47,450 bases of DNA from SAR324 cluster bacterium REDSEA-S27_B3 (GTDB lineage Bacteria > SAR324 > NAC60-12): assembly GCA_001627865.1 (NCBI GenBank), contig LUQO01000007.1:1-47450 (forward strand), given 5' to 3'. The notes beneath the pieces were generated by a model. The model was not told the DNA's origin, did no database searches, and was given only the letters and a program-made list of their open reading frames with translations. Positions 26,206 to 35,117 of this stretch are shown here, in pieces. Position 1 is the first letter of the stretch. Every line of letters starts with the position of its first letter. Position numbers and translations under genes: made by a program.

Positions 26206-28044
26206 TCAGTCCTCCGGTTCCCAGCCCGCCTTGATCAGTCCTTCGATGATGGGGTCCGCCAGCGTGGAGTTGGGAATGAAGATGCGGCGGTAGTCGTCAC
26301 GGGTCTTGAGGTTGGGACGCAGCGCAAGGTAGCGCTCCAGTGCGGCCCTGGCCTCCGGTCGCTCCAAGTGCCCCAGCACTGCTGCCCGGAAGCCCAGGTG
26401 ATGACCCAAGTCCGGATGCCGATGCAGAGCCTTATCAATCGCCTCAAGTGCCTCCTCGAACCTTTCCTGCCCCAGGCAGGCAAAATAAAGCACACATAAA
26501 AAGTGGATCAAGTCTGGGTCCGCCGGGCTGAGTTCAAAAGCCTTCAGAATGTTGCTTTCCCCTTCTTGATACTCCCCGGAATGAACCTGTGCCAACCCCA
26601 GCCAAAAGTAACTGTATGCAAAACTGGGATTGAACTGTATTGCACGTCTGGCATAATCCTGTGCGGGGGGATGGTCTCCGCGAAAGAAATAGGATGCAGC
26701 AAGACCCATAAAGGCCAGTGGGTTTTCCGGGTTCAAATTTTCTGCCATTCGTCCATGAGCAAGCATCTCAGCCAGCGTTTTTTCAGGGTCTTTGGTAATG
26801 AACTGAACCAGTTCCGCACTACCGATGATTGCAAGATAGGCGTGGGCATCCGCAAAAGTTGGTTCCAGTTCGACGGCCTTTTCAAAGTGCTGGCGGGCCT
26901 CTATCAGTGCGGGGTCTTTGTGGTCAGTGCGTTGTCGTTTACCGTAATAGCAGTTTAAACCCTGCAGGAACTCCTCCCATGCACTGAGGTTTTCCGGACG
27001 CTTGCGTGTGAGCCGGACTTGCTCATGGCCTGTCACCGAAGGAGCGACCCGACGCGCAATCGCCTCGGAAACCTCGTCCTGCACGTCAAAGATGTCCTCC
27101 AGCGTGCGGTCCCACTTCTCCGACCAGAGGTGGTGGTCCTCCTCCGCATCAATGAGCTGCGCGGTGATGCGCACGCGGTTACCTCCCTTGCGCACGCTCC
27201 CCTCGACGATGTAGCGCGCGCCAAGCTTGGCCGCTACTTCCTTGAGATTGTGGGACTGCCCCCGGAAGGTGAAGCTGGAGTTTCTGGAGATCACCGGGAA
27301 TGTGCGCCAGAGCGAGAGGTTAGTGATGATGTCTTCGGTGATGCCGTCCGCGAAGTACTCCTGTTCCGGATCACCTCCCATGTTCGTGAACGGAAGCACC
27401 GCGATGGCCGGAACTTTTGTCTCGGAGGCCGGAGGAGGTTCCGGAGTTGATGAGATCTCAGAAGTAGATGCTTCCGGAGACTCAGGTATCAGAAAAGATT
27501 CAAGAACCCTGGAGGCGCTGCCCAGCTCGACCCTGAAAGTTGGTACCGGCTCCTCGATGTTCTTCATCTCTTTCTCACCGAGACTTACAAAACTCAGGTC
27601 CAGCTTGCGTCTGACTTCTTCATAAAATTTCCCTGAAACACAGATACCGCCCGGCTCTGACGTTGATTCCAGCCTGGCTGCTACATTGACACCATCGCCG
27701 TAAAGATTGTCACCTTCCGTGATAACGTCGCCTAGGTTGAGTCCAACTCGGAACTGCATCTGGTCTTCCGGATTGACTTCGTTGTTGCGATCCCTGATAT
27801 TTTTCTGGAACTCCACCGCGGCCACAATGGCATCCACCGGACTGCCGAACTCGGCAATTATTGAATCTCCAGCGCTTCCGAAGACGCGTCCGTGGTGAGC
27901 CTTGATAGCCTCGTCTGTGATCGTACGGCATGCCTTGAGGCTGCGCAAGGTGCGGTCCTCGTTTTCGCCCATCATCCTGCTGAAGCCCACAACGTCGGCG
28001 GCAAGGATTGCAGCAAGCTTTCGTCTGGGAGCAGATTCAGGCAT
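26206..28044 (-). CDS. class III adenylate/guanylate cyclase with TolB-like and TPR domains
   Basis: A 612-residue signalling protein. The N-terminal cyclase homology domain (about 8-170) has the two metal aspartates in AADVVGFS (Asp17) and SAGDSIIAEF (Asp60), plus DGVNVAARLE (Asn120, Arg124) for transition-state binding, so it is probably catalytic. A proline/serine linker (about 180-210) leads to a TolB-N/FlgO-like domain (about 212-340; AIAVLPFTNMGGDPEQEYFADG in outline). At least five TPR-like repeats follow to the C-terminus. No membrane helix or signal peptide is visible. This architecture is frequent in rhizobial and other proteobacterial genomes, often in many copies; the stimulus is unknown. 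GC is mosaic, highest in the middle third. Confidence 0.88.
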   Translation of the reverse strand: MPESAPRRKLAAILAADVVGFSRMMGENEDRTLRSLKACRTITDEAIKAHHGRVFGSAGDSIIAEFGSPVDAIVAAVEFQKNIRDRNNEVNPEDQMQFRVGLNLGDVITEGDNLYGDGVNVAARLESTSEPGGICVSGKFYEEVRRKLDLSFVSLGEKEMKNIEEPVPTFRVELGSASRVLESFLIPESPEASTSEISSTPEPPPASETKVPAIAVLPFTNMGGDPEQEYFADGITEDIITNLSLWRTFPVISRNSSFTFRGQSHNLKEVAAKLGARYIVEGSVRKGGNRVRITAQLIDAEEDHHLWSEKWDRTLEDIFDVQDEVSEAIARRVAPSVTGHEQVRLTRKRPENLSAWEEFLQGLNCYYGKRQRTDHKDPALIEARQHFEKAVELEPTFADAHAYLAIIGSAELVQFITKDPEKTLAEMLAHGRMAENLNPENPLAFMGLAASYFFRGDHPPAQDYARRAIQFNPSFAYSYFWLGLAQVHSGEYQEGESNILKAFELSPADPDLIHFLCVLYFACLGQERFEEALEAIDKALHRHPDLGHHLGFRAAVLGHLERPEARAALERYLALRPNLKTRDDYRRIFIPNSTLADPIIEGLIKAGWEPED

Positions 28045-28112
28045 AAGAAATTCTTATAAAATGATAGATGGTTTTAATTCAGTTATATTGAAAAAGTTCT
28101 CGATACTGCTTT

Positions 28113-28180
28113 TCCCTCACCCACCGCACCTTCGACTCCGCTCAGGTATCGCGGTCCCCCCTCTCCCCAAGGGAGAGGGG
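28113..28180. repeat. dispersed palindromic repeat, unit A
   Basis: Begins CCCTCACCCACCGC, continues through a TATCGCGGTCCCCCCTCTCCCC segment in outline and closes with AAGGGAGAGGGG, forming a C-run/G-run hairpin. It is the same family as 24281-24410 and 47052-47110. It lies in the 316-base gap upstream of the cyclase gene (28045-28360), which has no gene of its own. Confidence 0.78.
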
Positions 28181-28189
28181 TAAATTAGA

Positions 28190-28251
28190 CTCACCCACCG
28201 CACCTTCGATTTGGCTCAGATATCGCGGTCCCCCCTCTCCCTTTAGGGAGA
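28190..28251. repeat. dispersed palindromic repeat, unit B (tandem with A)
   Basis: A second, slightly decayed copy directly after unit A: CTCACCCACCGCACCTTCGA, then ATATCGCGGTCCCCCCTCTC in outline, then the shorter TTTAGGGAGATGG arm; a GAGGGGATG remnant follows near 28262-28270. The two units share about 45 bases of near identity, indicating local duplication or paired insertion. Confidence 0.75.
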
Positions 28252-28360
28252 TGGCTTTGTTGAGGGGATGAATTGCATTTAGAATAATTGTTGTGTCTGT
28301 CAATGTTAAGATATTTTTACTCCAGAAAAAGTTGCAGTAAAAATTGTTTTTATTAGACGA

Positions 28361-29371
28361 TCATCCCCACAGTTCTGCGGCTGGAGGGAAAACATTGCTC
28401 ACTTTATATTTGATGGGTGAAGCCCTGTCTTCATAAAGATAAAGCGGCGCGTCGATGTCAACAATCTCGGCACGCTGAGCAATTAAAAAGGCTGGCGCGA
28501 TTCCAAGTGATGTTGAGGACATGCAGCCTACCATGGTCCTGAATCCCATACTTTCTGCTTTTGCCTGTAAACGCAGCGCTTCGGTGAGTCCCCCTGTTTT
28601 ATCCAGCTTAATATTCACAAACTCATACAGTCCCTGCAATCGTTCAAGATCGGCTGAATCATGGCAGGACTCATCGGCACAAACAGGAATAGGGTGCTTA
28701 AGGGATTTCAGAGCATCATCATTTTCAGCAGGAAAAGGTTGCTCGATCATTTCCACCCCAAGCGACTTTAATTCAGGTACAAAGCGCTGAAAATGCTCAA
28801 GCGTCCAGCCCTCATTGGCATCTACAACCAATCGTGAATTGGGCGCATTTTCGGAAATTGCTGCCAGGCGCTCCAGATCACCATCACCGGTGAGTTTGAT
28901 TTTCAAAATCGGACGCCGGGCATGTTTTACGGCAGCTTCTCCCATTTTTTCCGGAGTATCAAGGCTCAGTGTGTAAACAGTTGTAACACTTCCTGGCTCT
29001 GACTTCCCATCTGTTGCCAGATGTTGTGAAATCTCCGCTAATTCCCAGATTCTTTTACCCGCGAGTTTTGCCTCCAGATCCCAGAGTGCGCAATCCACAG
29101 CATTCCGTGAAGCGCCTTTGGGCATTGCCTGCTGAAGCTCTGAACGTGACATTCCATTTTCCAGTTCCTTGCGAAAATCTTCTATAACTGCCTGGCTCTG
29201 GTCAACAGTCTCATGGTAGTGTTCGGTAGGTGAGCCCTCACCCCAGCCTTTGACTCCGTTTTGTTCCAGCTCAACCACCACCACATCAAAATTATCTTCG
29301 TAGCTTCTTGAAATCGCGAAAGGCTCTTCGCTCCAGTTTTCTGTGCTGATATTCAGTTTACGTGAGGTCAT
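28361..29371 (-). CDS. L-Ala-D/L-Glu (dipeptide) epimerase, enolase superfamily
   Basis: Epimerises dipeptides such as L-Ala-D-Glu released from peptidoglycan, allowing murein peptide recycling. The 336 residues show the mandelate-racemase-type barrel: the KIK motif (Lys157/159), metal ligands Asp184 (VVDANEGW), Glu210 (MIEQPF) and Asp233 (CADES), and the second catalytic base in NIKLDKTGG (Lys258). The C-terminal SSTSLGIAPA and the DID motif in EIVDIDAPLYL support dipeptide epimerase over muconate cycloisomerase or OSB synthase, although exact dipeptide specificity cannot be read by eye. It follows the acyltransferase gene on the minus strand by 24 bases, probably as an operon. No MppA or LdcA gene is adjacent. 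Confidence 0.85.
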   Translation of the reverse strand: MTSRKLNISTENWSEEPFAISRSYEDNFDVVVVELEQNGVKGWGEGSPTEHYHETVDQSQAVIEDFRKELENGMSRSELQQAMPKGASRNAVDCALWDLEAKLAGKRIWELAEISQHLATDGKSEPGSVTTVYTLSLDTPEKMGEAAVKHARRPILKIKLTGDGDLERLAAISENAPNSRLVVDANEGWTLEHFQRFVPELKSLGVEMIEQPFPAENDDALKSLKHPIPVCADESCHDSADLERLQGLYEFVNIKLDKTGGLTEALRLQAKAESMGFRTMVGCMSSTSLGIAPAFLIAQRAEIVDIDAPLYLYEDRASPIKYKVSNVFPPAAELWG

Positions 29372-29395
29372 AGGTATTTTCCATTTCAGGATGAG

Positions 29396-30331
29396 TTAAT
29401 ATATGGGTTCAGGGTCCTGCGGAGGTCTTGCCCGCCAGCGTCGGTGCATCCAGAAATATTGTTCCGGATATTGACGGATAACTTGTTCCAGCGCGGATGT
29501 TATTTTCTGGGATACCTCCAATGTGTCTTTTTCCTGCTCTCCGCAAAGCTCAAATTTAACTGGCTGGAATTTAATTTCAAGACGAGTGCCTACATACGGG
29601 CATGTCACTAAAATTACAGGACTTTTGCGTAACAGATGAAATGCGGCTGTGCCTTTGCTGGAAGAAGCAAGCTTACCAAAAAAATTCACGAAAAGGTCGG
29701 ATTTGTTATCGTTTTGATCAACCAGCATGGCAATGATTTTATTGGCGGCAAGTGCTCTACCCATTTGCAATGTTGCTATTTTGCCCTTATCAATTGTTTC
29801 CACACCGAAACTGGCACGCACGGTATTCTGGAGTTGATTTGTGAGCGGATTGGTTTGTCTTCCTACGTACATTACAACTTTATATCCCTTTTCAGCCAAT
29901 GCAGGTGGAATTATTTCCCAGTTCCCAAAGTGTCCGCTGATCAGCAGAACTCCCTTATTTTCAGACAAAGCCTGATCCAGGATTTCTGGATTTTGACAGT
30001 AGGCCACTTCTGATGTGCGGCCTTTCCAGGCATCCATGTGCAGCACGTCCATGCAAAAACGTGCAAACCAGCGATAATTTTCACGTGCGATTTTTTTGCG
30101 TTCCTGTGATGACAATTTGGGAAAAGCGAACTCCAGATTGATTGCCACTATCCTTCGGCAAATACGCAGGTAATGATAGAGCAGACCATCCAGCAGAAAT
30201 GCTCCCCGTCTTAATGATTTTTCAGATGACCGTTGTCCCCAGCGTTTCAGGCTGCTGAAAAGAAAATACTCAAATCGATGGCGGAATTTGAACGATTCCG
30301 GACTAAGTGTGCTGTTTCCGCTTTCAGGCAT
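29396..30331 (-). CDS. lipid A biosynthesis (lauroyl-type) acyltransferase, LpxL/HtrB family
   Basis: Adds secondary acyl chains to lipid A at the inner membrane. The 311 residues have the family catalytic motif H-x4-E in SGHFGNWEII, an upstream hydrophobic/basic segment around LRRGAFLLDGLLYHYLRI, the MLVDQNDNK segment, and the C-terminal EQYFWMHRRWRARP that matches the YxWxHRRW signature. An N-terminal about 30 hydrophilic residues precede the first hydrophobic stretch. The acyl donor and position (LpxL versus LpxM) cannot be assigned. It is the first gene of a two-gene minus-strand unit with the dipeptide epimerase; both concern the cell envelope. It is divergent from lepA across a 328-base spacer. 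Confidence 0.88.
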   Translation of the reverse strand: MPESGNSTLSPESFKFRHRFEYFLFSSLKRWGQRSSEKSLRRGAFLLDGLLYHYLRICRRIVAINLEFAFPKLSSQERKKIARENYRWFARFCMDVLHMDAWKGRTSEVAYCQNPEILDQALSENKGVLLISGHFGNWEIIPPALAEKGYKVVMYVGRQTNPLTNQLQNTVRASFGVETIDKGKIATLQMGRALAANKIIAMLVDQNDNKSDLFVNFFGKLASSSKGTAAFHLLRKSPVILVTCPYVGTRLEIKFQPVKFELCGEQEKDTLEVSQKITSALEQVIRQYPEQYFWMHRRWRARPPQDPEPIY

Positions 30332-30659
30332 TCTGGGTTGAAAATTAAGTCATGTAATGTGAAAAAGATAGCAGATTCAGCCTCGTATGAAAACCTGAAA
30401 ACTGCTTCCGGTCCTGCGATTCAATTAATAATTAAGCGCATCAGGAGGCAGTCATGTCTCGATTTTTTGGCTCGGTTGTGTCATTTTATACATGGAAAAC
30501 TGCTTTGAGTATTTTCATCAAATTATTGTAAGCAAAAGCAGAAATGACTATTCTTCTGCAGACTGTAAATATTTAAATGAAGCTCCCTTAAGTTAACACC
30601 AAACAAAAAACCATCAGCCCTTGAAATATGGTATTTTACATAAACTTTTGTAAATATAC
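30332..30659. other. non-coding divergent spacer, acyltransferase/lepA
   Basis: The 328-base gap between divergently transcribed genes must hold promoters for both directions. I could not assign a -35/-10 pair at proper spacing on either strand: TTGAAA at 30622-30627 has no -10 partner at 16-18 bases. The last 120 bases before lepA are strongly AT-rich. No RNA gene or repeat was seen, and short frames here lack ribosome binding sites and family character. Confidence 0.4.
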
Positions 30660-32474
30660 ATGAAAAACGCCCCGCCTGATTCCAGCCTGATCCGGAACTT
30701 CTCAATTATTGCTCATGTTGACCACGGAAAGTCCACTCTGGCGGACTGCCTGATGAAAGAGACAGGCGCGGTCACTGAACGTGAGGCACAGGAGCAACTG
30801 CTTGACAAGATGGATATTGAGCGCGAACGCGGCATTACTGTTAAATCACAAACCGTGCGCTTAAATTATCCGGCAAAAGACGGCAGGGAATACATGTTAA
30901 ACCTGATAGACACTCCCGGACATGTTGATTTTACCTATGAAGTTTCCCGTTCACTGGCAGCATGCGAAGGAGCTTTGCTTGTTGTAGACGCGGCGCAGGG
31001 AGTGGAGGCGCAGACATTGGCTAATGTCTATATGGCCCTTGACAATAATCTTGAAGTGCTTCCGGTGCTGAACAAGATTGATCTGCCTTCAGCTGAGACA
31101 GAAAGGGTTTGCCGGGAAATAGAAGACATTATCGGACTGGACAGCAGCAATGCTGCAATGGTCAGCGCAAAAAAAGGAATCGGCATTCCTGAAGTGCTGC
31201 AGCAGGTAGTGGATTACATTCCTCCTCCTTCCGGAGAGGCAGGGGCGCCTCTGCGGGCATTGATATTTGATTCATGGTTTGATTCATACCTTGGCATAGT
31301 CCTGATGATACGGATTGTGGATGGAGAAGTACATGTTGGCGATAAAATCCGTTTTATTGCAACAGGAAAAGAATATGAAGTTTTTCAGCTTGGTGTTTTC
31401 ACGCCTTTTCCTGCACAGCGTGAAGAACTGAGATTGGGAGAGGTTGGATTTTTAAGCGCTTCTATCAAGACCATAGGTCACACTATAATCGGTGATACAA
31501 TCACATCAGTCGGCAGTACAGGCACGGAACCCCTGCCAGGTTATGCTGAAGCAAAACCGATGGTGTTCAGCGGAATTTATCCGGTGGACAGTGAACAGTA
31601 TGAAGAACTTAAAGAGGCGTTACGAAAACTGTCACTGAATGATTCATCATTAAGTTATGAAATGGAAACTTCCGCGGCGCTTGGTTTTGGTTTTCGCTGC
31701 GGTTTTCTTGGTCTTCTGCACATGGAGATTGCGCAGGAGAGGCTGGAGCGTGAATTTAATCTGGAGCTGATTACTACTGCTCCAAGTGTTGTGTATCAGG
31801 TACATCTTAAAAAAGGAGGTGTAATCTGGGTGGATAACCCCTCACAGCTTCCCTCTCCAATTGAAATTGATTTCATAGAAGAGCCCTACATTCGTGCGCG
31901 AATTCTGACTCCCCAGGAATATGTTGGTGGAATTATGAAACTTGCACAGGAACGCCGTGGTGTGCAGAACCACATGGAGTATCCCGTGCCAAATCGTGTT
32001 ATGCTTGAGTATGAAATTCCCTTAAATGAAATTGTGCTGGATTTTTATGACCAGCTTAAATCAATTACAAAAGGATATGCATCACTGGATTATGAACTGA
32101 TTGATTTCCGCAAGGGGGCATTGGTCAAACTGGACATTTTACTTAATGGAGAGATGGTGGATGCCTTGTCCATGATTGTACCGCGTGACAAGGCTCCCTT
32201 CAGGGGCCGTGAGCTGGCAAAGAAAATAAAAGAATTCATTCCCAAACAGATGTATGAGGTTGTGATACAGGCAGCCATTGGTGCAAAAGTTGTTGCTCGT
32301 GAAACACAGGGGGCGCTGCGCAAGGATGTAACAGCAAAATGTTATGGAGGAGATATTACACGAAAAAGGAAACTGCTTGAAAAGCAGAAAGCTGGGAAAA
32401 AAAGAATGAAACGTGTAGGTTCGGTGGAAGTACCGCAGGAAGCATTTATGGCTGTTTTAAAAATTGATCGCTGA
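30660..32474 (+). CDS. lepA: translation elongation factor 4 (LepA)
   Basis: Ribosome-associated GTPase that acts during initiation/elongation and ribosome back-translocation. The 604 residues match the usual about 600. The G domain has [12 protein letters not shown], the switch II region [14 protein letters not shown] and VLNKIDL. The EF-G-like domains II, III and V follow, and the LepA-specific C-terminal domain is intact, with [18 protein letters not shown] and [13 protein letters not shown]. The start ATG at 30660 lies just upstream of the conserved [13 protein letters not shown] signal-peptidase gene (lepB), often downstream, is absent; pfaD follows 28 bases later and may be cotranscribed. 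Confidence 0.96.
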   Translation: MKNAPPDSSLIRNFSIIAHVDHGKSTLADCLMKETGAVTEREAQEQLLDKMDIERERGITVKSQTVRLNYPAKDGREYMLNLIDTPGHVDFTYEVSRSLAACEGALLVVDAAQGVEAQTLANVYMALDNNLEVLPVLNKIDLPSAETERVCREIEDIIGLDSSNAAMVSAKKGIGIPEVLQQVVDYIPPPSGEAGAPLRALIFDSWFDSYLGIVLMIRIVDGEVHVGDKIRFIATGKEYEVFQLGVFTPFPAQREELRLGEVGFLSASIKTIGHTIIGDTITSVGSTGTEPLPGYAEAKPMVFSGIYPVDSEQYEELKEALRKLSLNDSSLSYEMETSAALGFGFRCGFLGLLHMEIAQERLEREFNLELITTAPSVVYQVHLKKGGVIWVDNPSQLPSPIEIDFIEEPYIRARILTPQEYVGGIMKLAQERRGVQNHMEYPVPNRVMLEYEIPLNEIVLDFYDQLKSITKGYASLDYELIDFRKGALVKLDILLNGEMVDALSMIVPRDKAPFRGRELAKKIKEFIPKQMYEVVIQAAIGAKVVARETQGALRKDVTAKCYGGDITRKRKLLEKQKAGKKRMKRVGSVEVPQEAFMAVLKIDR

Positions 32475-32502
32475 AAAATCCAAATAATTTGCCTTTTAAT
32501 CG

Positions 32503-34137
32503 ATGAATCAAATTCTACCTACTTCAAAATTTTCATACAGCAGCAACAAACTGAAAATAATCCCGGAAACAGTCGCCTACTCTAATACTGAGATACGGGA
32601 CAAATTACTGCAGCTGGATAACACTTGCTATGTTGTCCGAAATGTGGATGCAGTTGGTGTTTGCCTCGAGGAGGACGTGAATGAATCTTCTTCCGGAACA
32701 GAAATGCCTGTGCTGGCACAGGCACTGCCCTTGAAGACAGCACAGCTGGGGGATCCGGAATTCATCAAGGATCATGGTCTTAAAATGGCCTACATGACCG
32801 GATCAATGGCAAACGGGATTGCCTCAGAGAACCTGGTAATTTCCTGCGGCAAAGTCGGTTTGCTCAGTTCATTTGGCGCAGCGGGATTGCTTCCCTCCCG
32901 GATTGAAAAAGCAATTAAGTGCATTCAGCAGGAATTACCAGACGGACCCTATGCCTTCAACCTGATCCACAGTCCAAGTGAAGACGCGATTGAACGAGGC
33001 GCGGTTGATTTGTATCTGAAGTATGGAGTAAGAACAGTTGAAGCTTCGGCATTCCTTGGTTTGACTCCTAATATTGTACGGTATCGTGTGGCAGGTTTGC
33101 GCCGTGGAACACAGGGCGAGGCTGAAATTACAAACAGGGTAATTGCGAAAATTTCACGTGCGGAAGTTGCTTCCAAATTCATGGCGCCTGCATCAGACGC
33201 AATGCTGAAAAAACTGCTTGAGGAAGGTAGTATTACCCAGGAACAGGCACAGCTTGCGGCAGCTGTACCGATGGCAGATGATGTAACGGTGGAAGCTGAT
33301 TCCGGAGGACATACGGACAATCGCCCGTTGGTTTCACTGCTGCCTGCTATCATTGCATTGCGTGATCAAATTCAGGCAAAGTATGGATACTCCCGGTCAA
33401 TTCGGGTGGGCGCAGCAGGCGGGATAGGAACTCCGGCTTCTGCATTGGCAGCCTTTATGATGGGCGCGGCTTATGTTGTGACAGGTTCAGTAAATCAGGC
33501 CTGTGTGGAAGCAGCTGCTTCCGAACACAGCAAAGGACTTTTGGCTCAGGCAGATATGGCGGATGTTATTATGGCGCCTGCCGCGGATATGTTTGAAATG
33601 GGTGTTGAGCTGCAGGTTCTCAAGCGGGGAACAATGTTTCCCATGCGCGCCAAAAAACTTTATGAACTGTATAAGAACTGCGACAGTATTGATGAAATAC
33701 CACAGCCGGAGCGACAGAAACTGGAACAGCAGGTATTCCGGAACTCGCTTGATGAAATCTGGAGGCAGACAAAGGAGCATTTTTATGAGCGCGATCCTCA
33801 TCAGATAGAACGCTCAAAAGATCACCCAAAACGCAAGATGGCCCTGATTTTTCGCTGGTATCTTGGACTGACCTCTCAATGGTCAAACTCAGGTGAAAAA
33901 GGACGTGAGACGGATTACCAGATCTGGGCAGGTCCGGCAATTGGCGCTTTTAATAACTGGGTTAAGGGCACATATCTGGAGGATGTTTCCAAACGTAAAA
34001 CTGTGGAGGTGGCCTGGCACATCATGACTGGCGCGGCATATTTATACAGGCTGCGTCTTTTACAAATTCAAGGCATCCGACTGCCTGCTGCCTGTGATGC
34101 ATATCTGCCCCAGCCGTTTTCAGCAGTTCCTGACTAA
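32503..34137 (+). CDS. pfaD: PfaD-family enoyl reductase of PUFA/polyketide synthases
   Basis: FMN-dependent enoyl reductase that normally works with the PfaABC polyunsaturated fatty acid synthase or trans-AT polyketide synthases. The 544 residues show the 2-nitropropane-dioxygenase-like TIM barrel: MAYMTGSMANGIASENLVI, FGAAGLLPSRIE, VEASAFLGLTP, ADSGGHTDNRPLVSLLP, and the flavin phosphate-binding VGAAGGIGTPASALAAFMMG. The PfaD-type C-terminal helical extension includes YQIWAGPAIGAFNNWVKG. No pfaA, pfaB or pfaC gene, PKS module or phosphopantetheinyl transferase lies within the window, so the partner synthase must be elsewhere. It sits between lepA (28 bases upstream) and a parA-like gene. 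Family assignment is firm; the product (PUFA or polyketide) is not determined. Confidence 0.9.
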   Translation: MNQILPTSKFSYSSNKLKIIPETVAYSNTEIRDKLLQLDNTCYVVRNVDAVGVCLEEDVNESSSGTEMPVLAQALPLKTAQLGDPEFIKDHGLKMAYMTGSMANGIASENLVISCGKVGLLSSFGAAGLLPSRIEKAIKCIQQELPDGPYAFNLIHSPSEDAIERGAVDLYLKYGVRTVEASAFLGLTPNIVRYRVAGLRRGTQGEAEITNRVIAKISRAEVASKFMAPASDAMLKKLLEEGSITQEQAQLAAAVPMADDVTVEADSGGHTDNRPLVSLLPAIIALRDQIQAKYGYSRSIRVGAAGGIGTPASALAAFMMGAAYVVTGSVNQACVEAAASEHSKGLLAQADMADVIMAPAADMFEMGVELQVLKRGTMFPMRAKKLYELYKNCDSIDEIPQPERQKLEQQVFRNSLDEIWRQTKEHFYERDPHQIERSKDHPKRKMALIFRWYLGLTSQWSNSGEKGRETDYQIWAGPAIGAFNNWVKGTYLEDVSKRKTVEVAWHIMTGAAYLYRLRLLQIQGIRLPAACDAYLPQPFSAVPD

Positions 34138-34168
34138 CATTCAATCATAATGTATAAATCGAGGAGGA

Positions 34169-34942
34169 GTGAGTATTAAAATTGCGGTCATGACCATGAA
34201 AGGCGGTCAGGCAAAGACCACTCTTGCCATCAATTTTGCCAGCCGTATTGCCCGTGCCAGCCGTGATGTTCTATTAATTGATTCAGATATTCAGGCAAAT
34301 ATTACCACTACTTTTCAGCGAGATCATTTCTGTAACCTGGCCAATATAGTTTTGGGCAAGGTAAGAAATTTTGAATTTATACAGCTGGCACAGCATCTTT
34401 CATTTTTACCTTCCGGGGGCGAAGCAATGGTGGAGTTCTCAAGCTATCTCAGTCACACAAACTTCAAAGACACGCTGTTCAAAAACCTGCTTTCAACCAT
34501 CAACCATAATATAATTGTAATTGATACCGCGCCCAGCTGGAATGAAGTCAGCCGCAATATTCTGATGTATGTTGATTATGTGATTGTGCCGGTTGTTACG
34601 GATTATCTGGGGTACAGTGGTTGTGATCAGATAATGTCCTATATTGATGAGTTTAAGCAGAGCAAGCTGGGTCAGTGTAAAGCAGAAGTACTGGGAATTG
34701 CTGTAACACGATCACATCCGCGTACAAAACTTGCCAGAACAATCACCGCGGGACTGCAGGAAAGGTGGTCTGATTTGCTGTTCAAGTCTATGGTAGAAGA
34801 GTCAGTCTCCATCCAGGAGGCACCCGCGTTTCAGCAAAACATTTTTGATTATAAGAATGGGCGTACCAGAGGCGCCAGGATGTATGACCAGCTTTGCAGG
34901 GAAATAATGCGCAGGATCGTCAGGCAAAGGAAAAACGTATGA
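34169..34942 (+). CDS. ParA/Soj-family ATPase with altered Walker A
   Basis: A P-loop ATPase of 257 residues related to plasmid and chromosome partition proteins. The deviant Walker A reads KGGQAKTT (11-18), not the usual KGGVGKTT: the signature lysine Lys11 and the P-loop Lys16 remain, but Gly is replaced by Ala before Lys16. Switch I is DSDIQAN (38-44) instead of DxDPQGN, and Walker B is IIVIDTAPSW. The C-terminus has the ITAGLQERW and VEESVSIQEAP segments typical of ParA/Soj. The GTG at 34169 is preceded at once by GAGGAGG, so spacing is tight. A putative DNA-binding partner follows 175 bases downstream, with a perfect inverted repeat between. It may position DNA or another cargo; chromosomal parAB is usually beside gidB, which is not seen here. 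Confidence 0.88.
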   Translation: MSIKIAVMTMKGGQAKTTLAINFASRIARASRDVLLIDSDIQANITTTFQRDHFCNLANIVLGKVRNFEFIQLAQHLSFLPSGGEAMVEFSSYLSHTNFKDTLFKNLLSTINHNIIVIDTAPSWNEVSRNILMYVDYVIVPVVTDYLGYSGCDQIMSYIDEFKQSKLGQCKAEVLGIAVTRSHPRTKLARTITAGLQERWSDLLFKSMVEESVSIQEAPAFQQNIFDYKNGRTRGARMYDQLCREIMRRIVRQRKNV

Positions 34943-34967
34943 TCATAAACAGCTTGTGAAAAGATAA

Positions 34968-34984
34968 TTCAGCAAACTGCTGAA
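34968..34984. promoter_or_regulatory. 7-bp perfect inverted repeat, candidate binding site
   Basis: TTCAGCA (34968-34974) and TGCTGAA (34978-34984) form a perfect inverted repeat with a 3-base spacer, between the ParA-like gene and its putative partner. Only A residues follow on the plus strand, so it is not a rho-independent terminator for parA. It could be a parS-like or operator site, but it does not match the canonical chromosomal parS sequence. Confidence 0.35.
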
Positions 34985-35117
34985 AAAATTGGATTATGCT
35001 GATATGCTTGTAAAATGATGTTAATCAGAGAAATTAAAGGAATCCTTTGCAGCGGAACCCCCGAATAGTCACTTTAAACATCTCGAAAAAGCAGTGCTTC
35101 ATGGATGAAGAATAAAT

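Noticed and set aside
28113..28251. Insertion sequence or transposon
   Set aside because: No transposase frame and no target duplication could be seen; the elements are short non-coding palindromes.
34968..34990. Terminator for the parA-like gene
   Set aside because: The hairpin is followed by A residues on the plus strand; a T-run would be needed. On the minus strand the T-run precedes the hairpin.
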